From contig CAJTYJ010000003.1 of assembly GCA_910583895.1 (NCBI GenBank), positions 1 to 40,318 on the forward strand: a stretch of DNA of 40,318 nt, given 5' to 3'. The notes below the pieces were generated by a model, which had not been told where the DNA came from, ran no database searches, and saw only the letters and a list, made by a program, of their open reading frames with translations. This document shows positions 7,346 through 14,533 of the stretch, one piece after another. Origin of the DNA: an uncultured Lachnospiraceae bacterium (GTDB lineage Bacteria; Bacillota; Clostridia; Lachnospirales; Lachnospiraceae). The position numbers and the translations under genes are program-made. Each line of letters begins with the position of its first letter. Within the stretch, counting starts at the first letter, position 1.

Positions 7346-8797
7346 TCATACCTGGTCCTGTTCTCCTGTTTGATAAAGATAATAAGAATCCCTCCCGTCT
7401 TTCATGACTTGTCCGTCCAAAACGGACACTCGATCCGCCAGAAGCCCGGCGATCCGTGCCGAACAATAACTGCCCTGACAAAGGCCCATACCGCTGCCTG
7501 TGCGTCTTTTGACCCCGTCTATGGTGCCTGCACCTCTTTGGATCGCCTCTAAAATCTCTCCTTCTGTGATCTGCTCGCACCGGCAGATGATCTTCTGATG
7601 TTCGGGGGCTTCCAGATATTCCGGATATCTTCGGCGGGGCAAAATCTCCTGACAGCCGGCATCCTTCCGGTTCAAAAACTCCAAAACCCTGCTGCTGATG
7701 CTCTTTCCCAGCTCATTGGCACAAGTAAGTCCCGGGGTCTTGATCCCGATCAGGCTGATCAGTCCGTCTTTCGTCTCCGTAATCAAAGGCTCCAAACCAC
7801 ACAGACGCATCTTTGGATGGTCGGGCCGATATGGATTCGGGCGAAGCCCTGCAAAACTTCGAACGATCATACTGTCCGCCAGAGACGGAAAAATCTGGCT
7901 GTAGGCTTCCCTTAATTTTTCCCTTCCCAGGGCGGAAGTGGCCAGCGGAGCATCCGCTTCTGCCAGACGGTTCACAGTGCCTGCCAGGATTTTCCCGTTG
8001 ACGGTTGGAACCAGTGTGATTCCCTTTCCATGGTCTTCTGTCTCACAAAAGATGATATGCCCGGGTGCGCGGTCATCTTCTGGCTCCAGCAGCACATACT
8101 CTGCCAGCTCCGGCCGGATCCGAATCAGCGGCTCCTGATAAAGCGCGTGCACCTGGTCCGCCAGAATCCCGGCACCGTTGATCACCGTGCGGCTGCGCAG
8201 AATCTGCTCCCGATTGATCTCCAGGCAAAAATGGTCTTTCTCTCTCCATATGGCGGTGACTTCTGAGCAAAATTTCGTATCCAGCCCCAGTTCTTTTGCC
8301 GCCTCCCAGGCGGCAATTCCAAACTCCCAGGGATGAACGGTGGCAGAAGAAGGCGCATAAAGACTCAGCGTCACTTCCTTTGTCAGTCCCGGTTCCATCT
8401 TCAGGGTCTCCCGGGCCGACAAAAGCCGAAGCCCCGGCACTCCGTTTTCCAGTCCCTGGCGGTACTTTTTCTGTACCGTCTGGTCGCCTTTGGGACCGCA
8501 GCTTACCAGAAGAGAACCACAGCGCCGATACGGCACATCCAGTTGCCGGCACAGCCTGTCAAGATCCTGGTTCGCCTTTAAGGTCAGATTTGTCTTCAGG
8601 GAACCCGGATGGTTGTCATACCCCGGATAGATGACCGCCGTGTTGGCCCGGGAAATACCGGTGCACACATCCTCCCGTTTTTCCAGAAGGATGGTCCGGA
8701 CAAAACGGCGGGAAAGATTCAGGGCGCAAAAACACCCCAGAAGTCCGCCGCCGATAACCGCCGCGTCAAATACTGCCGCCTGACCATCCACACCCAT
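7346..8797 (-). CDS. GlpA-like FAD-dependent dehydrogenase with C-terminal BFD-type [2Fe-2S] domain
   Basis: 483 residues. A DAO-type FAD domain begins with GGGLLG at 16-21. The C-terminal BFD-like domain (~402-455) has C405, C407, C440 and C445 in the CxC...CxxxxC pattern that binds a [2Fe-2S] cluster. Relatives include anaerobic glycerol-3-phosphate dehydrogenase GlpA and other FAD dehydrogenases, so the substrate is not known. It starts 12 bases after the moeA-PBP gene behind AAGGAGG, so it belongs to the cofactor operon rather than to a glycerol locus. This suggests redox coupling to the tungsten enzyme or to an aldehyde/alcohol-derived substrate (inference). Confidence 0.85.
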   Translation of the reverse strand: MGVDGQAAVFDAAVIGGGLLGCFCALNLSRRFVRTILLEKREDVCTGISRANTAVIYPGYDNHPGSLKTNLTLKANQDLDRLCRQLDVPYRRCGSLLVSCGPKGDQTVQKKYRQGLENGVPGLRLLSARETLKMEPGLTKEVTLSLYAPSSATVHPWEFGIAAWEAAKELGLDTKFCSEVTAIWREKDHFCLEINREQILRSRTVINGAGILADQVHALYQEPLIRIRPELAEYVLLEPEDDRAPGHIIFCETEDHGKGITLVPTVNGKILAGTVNRLAEADAPLATSALGREKLREAYSQIFPSLADSMIVRSFAGLRPNPYRPDHPKMRLCGLEPLITETKDGLISLIGIKTPGLTCANELGKSISSRVLEFLNRKDAGCQEILPRRRYPEYLEAPEHQKIICRCEQITEGEILEAIQRGAGTIDGVKRRTGSGMGLCQGSYCSARIAGLLADRVSVLDGQVMKDGRDSYYLYQTGEQDQV

Positions 8798-8809
8798 GAA
8801 AGCGCCTCC

Positions 8810-10720
8810 TTAAAAACGGCATCTGACCGTTCCCGGGGACTGCAGGGTGTAGCCGCCCAGCTCTTCCAGCTTACAGGCAAATTCCCTGCTCCTTAAAATT
8901 TCCAGCATCTCCTGCACAAGCGTTGTCTCCCAGGCGCTGTCGGGAATCAGAAGATCATACTGCTCGGTACATACAGGGATAAATGCAAGATCATACATCT
9001 TTGCAGCGGAATAAATGCCCATCCCCGCATCGGCAGAACCAGAGGCGATCTGTGCCGCCACAGACGTGTGAGTAAACTCCTCCCGCTCATATCCATAGAT
9101 GGAAGATACATCCAGATCTGCCTTTTTACACAGATAGTCCATCAAAATCCTCGTACCTGAACCCTTCTGCCGGTTCACATAGCGGATACCAGACGCTGCA
9201 AGATCTTCAATTCCTGCTATCTGTTTCGGGTTGCCCTTCGCCGCCATGATTCCCTGGGTTCTTCCGACACACTCCACCAGACGGACTCCTCCGTTTGGAA
9301 AATATCGGCGGACATAAGAGGTATTGTAGGTTCCGTCTTCCTCATCCAGCAGATGGATCCCGGCCACATGTGTCTCTCTGCGGCGGACAGCCATGATTCC
9401 GCCCATGGAACCCGTATGGGTGGACGCCATATAGAAGGACGAATCCTTTCGGTGAAGCAGATCCGCAAGCTCATCCAGCAGAGGATCATGGCTTCCGATG
9501 GCCACCAGGGTATTTTCCAGCTCTTCCACCGGGCGCAGAAGCCGGACTTCGACCTCACTTCCGGCCTCGTAGCCTTCCAGCCCCTGGGGAATGGTCAGAA
9601 TCCCGTCCGCCTTCATAAACGAAGATACCACGCCGCTGCCCCGGTTCAGAGGTGTCGCGATCAGACGCCCGTCCACATGACCCATACGCACCCGTACAAA
9701 CTCCTGATATTTTAACCCTGAGACCACCGGACGGGAAAGCTGCGCCCGGACCATCTGATCCTGCCGGACCGGATGATGATTCTGGTATTCCAGGATCGGT
9801 TTTAAAAGCTGCTCGATGACGATGATTCCCGATACCGGATATCCCGGAACCCCCAGGATCGCTTTGGCCCCCTGGTATCCCAAAATGGCCGGTTTCCCGG
9901 GCTTCATGGCAATCCCGTGGTAAAGTACGCCGCCCAGCTCCTTGATCACCTGAGCGGAATAATCCTCCCGGCCCGCCGAGGAACCTGCATTTAGGACCAC
10001 GATGTCGCACTCTGCCAGAGCCCTGGATACGGCCGCCTTGATCATGTCAAACCGGTCCGGCACGATGGGAAAAGTGACCGGCTCGGCGCCCCACTGACGG
10101 AGCATGGCGGAAAAAATAGAAGAATTAAATTCGATAATATCGCCGGGAGCCGGATCCGACGTTGGAGGAATGATCTCGTCGCCTGTGGGAATAATGCCCA
10201 CCACCGGCTTTTTGAGCACATCAATCTCCATCACCCCGCCGGCCAAAAGGGCGCCGATGGCAGAAGGCGTCACTGCGGTATAGGCAGGCAGGATCATCTC
10301 CCCGGCACAGATATCCTCTCCGATCTGGCGGATATGCTGCCAGGGAGCCGCCGCATCAAAAAGGCGGACCGATCCGTCTTCTTCCTTCACCACATCCTCG
10401 ACCATGATGACCGCGTCGCAGTTCTCCGGAAGCGGATCTCCGGTATCCACCACCGTGTACTGCTCCGGCGCCAGGGTAACCGGCGTAGTCTGAGTGGCGC
10501 CGAACGTGGCGGCTGCCTTCACGGCAATTCCATCCATGGCGCTTGCATGATAATGAGGCGCACAGATCTGTGCATAGACTGCCCGGGCCGTGATTCTTTC
10601 ACAGGCGTTTTGCACACCAATCCGTTCCGAAGTGCCTCCCATCCCGTTTTGAATCAAAAGATCCAGATATTCTTTTCTCGCCTGTTCCAGCGGTATATTG
10701 GTCAAATATTGAAATGCCAT
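8810..10720 (-). CDS. moeA: MoeA molybdopterin molybdenumtransferase fused to a PBP-like domain
   Basis: 636 residues. Residues 1-400 are MoeA: AMDG at 61-64 (catalytic-type Asp63), PTGDEI at 178-183, NAGSSAGREDY at 244-254, HGIAMKPGKP at 268-277 and GVPGYPVSG at 290-298. Residues ~405-630 form a periplasmic-binding-protein-like domain (PF12727 type) but without a signal peptide, so it acts in the cytosol. MoeA inserts Mo or W into adenylylated molybdopterin; the fused domain may bind the oxyanion or report its level. NAGSSAG replaces the SGGSSVG of the other MoeA (10742-11968), so the two paralogues could differ in metal choice. The same PBP domain occurs in the HTH regulator at 11970-12914. 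Confidence 0.93.
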   Translation of the reverse strand: MAFQYLTNIPLEQARKEYLDLLIQNGMGGTSERIGVQNACERITARAVYAQICAPHYHASAMDGIAVKAAATFGATQTTPVTLAPEQYTVVDTGDPLPENCDAVIMVEDVVKEEDGSVRLFDAAAPWQHIRQIGEDICAGEMILPAYTAVTPSAIGALLAGGVMEIDVLKKPVVGIIPTGDEIIPPTSDPAPGDIIEFNSSIFSAMLRQWGAEPVTFPIVPDRFDMIKAAVSRALAECDIVVLNAGSSAGREDYSAQVIKELGGVLYHGIAMKPGKPAILGYQGAKAILGVPGYPVSGIIVIEQLLKPILEYQNHHPVRQDQMVRAQLSRPVVSGLKYQEFVRVRMGHVDGRLIATPLNRGSGVVSSFMKADGILTIPQGLEGYEAGSEVEVRLLRPVEELENTLVAIGSHDPLLDELADLLHRKDSSFYMASTHTGSMGGIMAVRRRETHVAGIHLLDEEDGTYNTSYVRRYFPNGGVRLVECVGRTQGIMAAKGNPKQIAGIEDLAASGIRYVNRQKGSGTRILMDYLCKKADLDVSSIYGYEREEFTHTSVAAQIASGSADAGMGIYSAAKMYDLAFIPVCTEQYDLLIPDSAWETTLVQEMLEILRSREFACKLEELGGYTLQSPGTVRCRF

Positions 10721-10741
10721 AATTTTCTCTGTTCCTTTCTG

Positions 10742-11968
10742 TTATCCATCCATCGAGTACAGCGTAACCGGTACTTTGGCTCCTGCCGGCAGTCCTTCAC
10801 AGTCCCGGGGAATGCAAAAATATCCGTCCGAACCTGCCAGCGTTGTGATCAGACCGGATTTTCCCCGGATCGGATGTGCCGTCATCCTGCCGTCCTTTTC
10901 TTCCAGAAACACCCCGTTATACTGGGCACGTCCATGGTTTGCTTCCACGGATTCCGACAGATGAGCCATGACAGGAATCTCCCGAAGGGGATATCCTCCA
11001 AGCTGTGCCAAAAGCCTGCGGACAAAAATATGCGTGATGAAAAACGCCGCCACCGGATGCCCCGGAAGTCCGATGACCGGACAGCTGCCGATCTTCCCAA
11101 AGATCGTCGGCTTGCCCGGCTTCATGGCGATCCCGTGAAAAAGGATCTCACCTTGCGCCTCGATCACGCGGCAGGCAGCATCCTTGACACCCACACTGCT
11201 TCCTCCGGAGAGCAGCACCAGATCACACTCCCCGGCCGCTTCCTTCACCCGCCGGTTCAAAAGCGCTTCCTGATCCGGAATAATCCCGTAAAGGACCGGC
11301 GTTGCCCCAAGCCTTGTCATAAGCGCTGCCAGAAGACTGCTGTTTACATCCCGAATCTGTCCCGGACCCGGGCTTTTTTCCGGCGAAACCAGCTCATCCC
11401 CGGTGGACAGTATGGCCGCTCTCAGCCTGCGCACCACGTTCACTTTGACAATTCCCATGGCAGCCAGTGCTCCGATATCCTGGGGCGTTAACTTTCTCCC
11501 CGCCGAGAGGACCGGCTTGCCCGGATACACATCATCTCCTTTCAGGATCACGTTGTGTCCCGGCGCTGCCGGCTTTAAGATGCCGGTTGTCCCGTCTTTA
11601 TAATCCTCTGTATATTCCACCATCTGAACCGCATCGGCTCCCCTGGGAAGCTCGCCTCCGGTCGGAATCGGCGCACAGTATCCTTCTTCCAGTGTAAATC
11701 CGGCGGCCTGTCCCATCAGAATCTCCTGCGTATTCTGAAGGATCGCCGGAATACTGTCGCTGCAGCCAAACGTATCTTTTGCATGAACCGCAAACCCGTC
11801 CACGGTAGAACGATCAAAAGCCGGCACATATTCCGAAGCGCAGATATCCTCTGCAAGAACCCGGCCGGCGGCTTCCGTGTAAGAGATTGTCTCTGCCCGG
11901 TCCGAAACCGGCGCAAACTGTGTCTTTATAATCTCGCATACTTCTTCTGGTGTTTTTACCGACAGCAT
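10742..11968 (-). CDS. moeA: Molybdopterin molybdenumtransferase MoeA, single-domain paralogue
   Basis: 408 residues, the standard MoeA length. Visible motifs: STVDGFAV near 50-57, STGDELVSPE near 174-183, LSGGSSVG near 236-243, HGIAMKPGKP and GLPGHPVA. It catalyses metal insertion into the pterin dithiolene. It begins one base after the stop of the HTH-PBP regulator and ends 21 bases before the fused MoeA, so the three are one operon. Two MoeA copies together are often seen in organisms using tungsten, with one thought to handle each metal; which one does so here cannot be read from sequence. Confidence 0.94.
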   Translation of the reverse strand: MLSVKTPEEVCEIIKTQFAPVSDRAETISYTEAAGRVLAEDICASEYVPAFDRSTVDGFAVHAKDTFGCSDSIPAILQNTQEILMGQAAGFTLEEGYCAPIPTGGELPRGADAVQMVEYTEDYKDGTTGILKPAAPGHNVILKGDDVYPGKPVLSAGRKLTPQDIGALAAMGIVKVNVVRRLRAAILSTGDELVSPEKSPGPGQIRDVNSSLLAALMTRLGATPVLYGIIPDQEALLNRRVKEAAGECDLVLLSGGSSVGVKDAACRVIEAQGEILFHGIAMKPGKPTIFGKIGSCPVIGLPGHPVAAFFITHIFVRRLLAQLGGYPLREIPVMAHLSESVEANHGRAQYNGVFLEEKDGRMTAHPIRGKSGLITTLAGSDGYFCIPRDCEGLPAGAKVPVTLYSMDG

Positions 11969-11969
11969 G

Positions 11970-12914
11970 TCAAACCTCCCCTACGATCTTCCCAAGATCT
12001 GTGTAATCATTGTCTGTGATGGAAAAAATATCATTCTGATATTCCCGGGATCTTAAAATCTGAAGCATGGCCTGGATCTCCGGGGTATGATACATCTCTT
12101 TTTTGATGACCAGATCATAGCGTTCCTTCTGAACCGGAATAAAATCCAGATCCGGGAACTGCTTGATGACCCGTCCGGTACCAATCCCCACATCCGCCTG
12201 CCCTTCCACAATCGCTGCAGCCACCGTAAGATGAGACGACATCTCATTTCCATATCCGTTAACCGTGCCGGGAGAAACCTTCATCCGGAACAGATGTTCG
12301 TCCAGAAGAATCCGGGAACCGGTTCCATTGCGCCGGTTCAGTATACAGACATCCGGACGCGTCAGATCTTTCCAGGAAGTAATTTTTTTTGGATTGCCCT
12401 TTTTTACGTAAAACCCCTGCATCCGATAAGTCAGATTGACCGCCACCGCATGAACGCCTGGCACCAGCCGGCGGATATAGGGCAGATTGTAGCTGTCTGT
12501 ATCCGAATCCCACAGATGACAGGTGGCTGCCTGCACTTTCCCCTGATAGAGGGACAGAAGGCTCTCAAAACTGCCCACATAAGCCCTGAGCGCCTGTATT
12601 CCGTACTGATGGAGATAATTGGATAAAATATCCAGAATCACATCCTGACCGGAAATGATCAGGGGCTGCTTCTGCGCACTGTCCCCATACAGCAGACTGC
12701 TTTGTACCGTTACTTTCTGCACTGGAGCCGCCACCTGCTGGGAATGGCGGCTCCGGGCAATATAAGCATCCACATCCTCCTGGGTAAAACGAACCTTTCT
12801 GCCTATTTTGTAGGAGACAATCTCTCCTTTTTTGATCAAAGCATAGATGGTGCTTTTGCTGACATGCAGGATCCTGGCAACCTCTTCGGTTGATAAAGAT
12901 TTATTCTGATCCAA
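11970..12914 (-). CDS. Excisionase-type HTH regulator with PBP-like sensor domain
   Basis: 314 residues. An N-terminal winged HTH of the excisionase/MerR-like class spans ~7-52 (STEEVARILHVSKSTIYALI). A PBP-like domain spans ~82-310, closely similar to the C-terminus of the MoeA fusion: NRRNGTGSRILLD versus NRQKGSGTRILMD, and GQADVGIGT versus GSADAGMGI. No signal peptide. The start is a TTG behind GGAGGGGG about 7 bases upstream; no nearer ATG fits. Probably a one-component regulator sensing tungstate, molybdate or a cofactor intermediate and controlling the divergent alcohol dehydrogenase, AOR and its own operon. Its own -10 box overlaps the putative operator. The ligand is inference. Confidence 0.88.
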   Translation of the reverse strand: MDQNKSLSTEEVARILHVSKSTIYALIKKGEIVSYKIGRKVRFTQEDVDAYIARSRHSQQVAAPVQKVTVQSSLLYGDSAQKQPLIISGQDVILDILSNYLHQYGIQALRAYVGSFESLLSLYQGKVQAATCHLWDSDTDSYNLPYIRRLVPGVHAVAVNLTYRMQGFYVKKGNPKKITSWKDLTRPDVCILNRRNGTGSRILLDEHLFRMKVSPGTVNGYGNEMSSHLTVAAAIVEGQADVGIGTGRVIKQFPDLDFIPVQKERYDLVIKKEMYHTPEIQAMLQILRSREYQNDIFSITDNDYTDLGKIVGEV

Positions 12915-12929
12915 TCAAAGCCCCCTCCT

Positions 12930-12966
12930 TTGTTATATTTGGTACTAATATATATTATTTCGCACA
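12930..12966. promoter_or_regulatory. Operator-like block A between the HTH-PBP and adh genes
   Basis: Holds an inverted repeat TATATT-N7-AATATA at 12934-12952. The 13 bases TTGTTATATTTGG, the following ATATAT and an ATTTC are repeated at the same offset upstream of AOR. The right half-site is exactly the -10 of the regulator gene. The GTTATATT half-site also resembles half-sites of ModE operators. Confidence 0.6.
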
Positions 12967-12975
12967 ATATTGCAA
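12947..12975 (-). promoter_or_regulatory. Promoter of the HTH-PBP/moeA operon
   Basis: On the minus strand TTGCAA (12970-12975) and TATATT (12947-12952) are 17 bases apart. The -10 coincides with one operator half-site, the geometry expected for autorepression. Confidence 0.6.
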
Positions 12976-12993
12976 TGCTTTTATTGATTTTCA

Positions 12994-13022
12994 TTGATAT
13001 TTTTCAAACAAACTCGTATGAT
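12994..13022 (+). promoter_or_regulatory. Promoter of the iron alcohol dehydrogenase gene
   Basis: TTGATA (12994-12999) and TATGAT (13017-13022) with 17-base spacing. The operator-like block starts 83 bases before the -10, almost the same as upstream of AOR (82). Confidence 0.7.
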
Positions 13023-13067
13023 ATTAGACATAACATACAAGCCAATTTCATCAAAGGAGGTATTTTT

Positions 13068-14285
13068 ATGGCACGTTTTACATTACCAAGAGACTTATAC
13101 CATGGAGCAAATGCTCTGGAAGCTCTGAAGACTCTGGACGGCAAGAAAGCAATGGTCTGCGTGGGCGGCGGCTCCATGAAGCGCTTTGGTTTCCTTGACA
13201 AGGTAACGGCTTACCTGCAGGAAGCCGGCATGGAAGTCAAACTCTTCGAAGGCATCGAGCCGGACCCGTCTGTGGATACGGTTATGAAAGGCGCTGAGGT
13301 TATGAGAGAATTCGAGCCGGACTGGATCGTGGCAATCGGCGGCGGATCTCCCATTGATGCTACCAAGGCCATGTGGATCAAATATGAGTATCCGGATGTG
13401 ACTTTCGAGGATATGTGCAAAGTATTCGGTCTTCCAAAACTTCGCACCAAGGCTCATTTCTGTGCAATCTCCTCCACTTCCGGAACCGGAACCGAGGTTA
13501 CCGCATTCGCAGTCATCACGGATTATGAAAAGGGGATCAAATATCCGCTGGCTGACTTCGAGATCACACCCGATGTGGCAATCGTAGACCCGGCTCTTGC
13601 TGAGACCATGCCAAAGAAACTGGTGGCTCATACCGGTATGGATGCCATCACCCATTCCATCGAGGCTTATGTGTCCACTGCAAACTGCAACTATACAGAT
13701 GCACTGGCACTGCATTCCATCAAGATGATCCAGGATAATCTGGTCGGTTCCTTCAATGAGGATATGGGCAAGAGAGCAACCATGCACGATGCACAGTGTA
13801 TGGCAGGTATGGCATTCTCCAATGCGCTTCTTGGTATCGTGCACTCCATGGCACATAAGACAGGAGCTGTCTTCGCAGATCAGGGCGCACATATTATCCA
13901 CGGTGCAGCAAACGCAATGTATCTGCCGAAAGTCATCGCATTCAACGCAAAAGATCCGGTAGCAAAGAAACGCTATGGCGTGATCGCAGACTTTATGGGT
14001 CTTGGCGGAAGCAACGATGATGAGAAAGTGGATCTTCTCATCCAGTGCCTGCGGAAGATGAACGACGATCTGAACATTCCGCACTGCATCAAGAATTACG
14101 GTAAAGACAGCTATCCGACGGAGCAGGGCTTTGTACCGGAGAACGTATTCCTTGAGAGACTGCCGGAGATTGCAAAGAACGCGATTCTGGATGCATGTAC
14201 CGGATCCAATCCGCGTCAGCCCAGCCAGGAAGAGATGGAAAAGCTTCTGAAGTGCTGCTACTACGATACGGAAGTGGATTTCTAG
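13068..14285 (+). CDS. Iron-containing alcohol dehydrogenase
   Basis: 405 residues of the group III Fe-ADH family. It interconverts alcohols and aldehydes with NAD(P)H in the cytosol. NAD-binding GGGSPIDATK lies at 91-100 and STSGTGTEVT at 136-145. Metal ligands fit D192 and H196 (MDAITH), H259 (GIVHSMAH) and H278 (HGAANA). The frame runs upstream to 12930, but the ATG at 13068 has AAAGGAGG 7 bases before it and falls after the promoter. A terminator separates it from AOR, yet the two share a copied promoter region, so this enzyme probably processes the aldehyde that AOR makes or consumes. Exact substrate unknown. Confidence 0.95.
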   Translation: MARFTLPRDLYHGANALEALKTLDGKKAMVCVGGGSMKRFGFLDKVTAYLQEAGMEVKLFEGIEPDPSVDTVMKGAEVMREFEPDWIVAIGGGSPIDATKAMWIKYEYPDVTFEDMCKVFGLPKLRTKAHFCAISSTSGTGTEVTAFAVITDYEKGIKYPLADFEITPDVAIVDPALAETMPKKLVAHTGMDAITHSIEAYVSTANCNYTDALALHSIKMIQDNLVGSFNEDMGKRATMHDAQCMAGMAFSNALLGIVHSMAHKTGAVFADQGAHIIHGAANAMYLPKVIAFNAKDPVAKKRYGVIADFMGLGGSNDDEKVDLLIQCLRKMNDDLNIPHCIKNYGKDSYPTEQGFVPENVFLERLPEIAKNAILDACTGSNPRQPSQEEMEKLLKCCYYDTEVDF

Positions 14286-14318
14286 GATTTTATTCAGACA
14301 TTACATAGGAAATTTGTG

Positions 14319-14350
14319 CACCTGCCGGCGCTTATGCCGGCAGGTGTTTT
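14319..14350 (+). terminator. Rho-independent terminator after the alcohol dehydrogenase
   Basis: A perfect 11-bp GC-rich stem (14319-14329 with 14336-14346, arm CACCTGCCGGC), 6-base loop and TTTT tail. It makes adh and AOR separate transcripts. Confidence 0.85.
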
Positions 14351-14364
14351 GCAGAAAACTGTTT

Positions 14365-14401
14365 TTGTTATATTTGGCGCAGATATATCTCATTTCACGC
14401 A
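14365..14401. promoter_or_regulatory. Operator-like block B upstream of AOR
   Basis: Second copy of the block at 12930. TTGTTATATTTGG is identical, followed by GATATA in place of AATATA and then CATTTC. It starts 82 bases before the TATGAT -10 box. Confidence 0.6.
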
Positions 14402-14427
14402 GTTTTCCGTTTGTTTGTTGATTTTGG

Positions 14428-14456
14428 TTGCTATTTCTGTGCGAAAACGGTATGAT
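14428..14456 (+). promoter_or_regulatory. Promoter of the AOR operon
   Basis: TTGCTA (14428-14433) and TATGAT (14451-14456), 17 bases apart. The surrounding bases, TATGATATT then ACATAA, match the adh promoter. The leader to the AOR ATG is about 70 bases. Confidence 0.7.
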
Positions 14457-14533
14457 ATTGTACATAAGAATAAGCGTTATTGGTCAATCCATTTTGCAAC
14501 TTAACTTAATTTTTCAAAAGGAGGTCTATCTTT

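Noticed and set aside
12930..13067. 46-residue N-terminal extension of the alcohol dehydrogenase
   Set aside because: The family begins at MARFTLPRDLYHG, the ATG at 13068 has an ideal ribosome site, and the extension covers the promoter.
13095..14084. 329-residue antisense frame within the alcohol dehydrogenase gene
   Set aside because: His/Cys/Asp-rich mirror of a conserved gene, no known domain, explained by codon bias.
12915..14533. Moco/Tuco riboswitch upstream of adh or AOR
   Set aside because: Leaders are only about 40 and 70 bases after the predicted starts, too short and AT-rich for that fold; the shared block is upstream of the -35, so it is DNA-level control.
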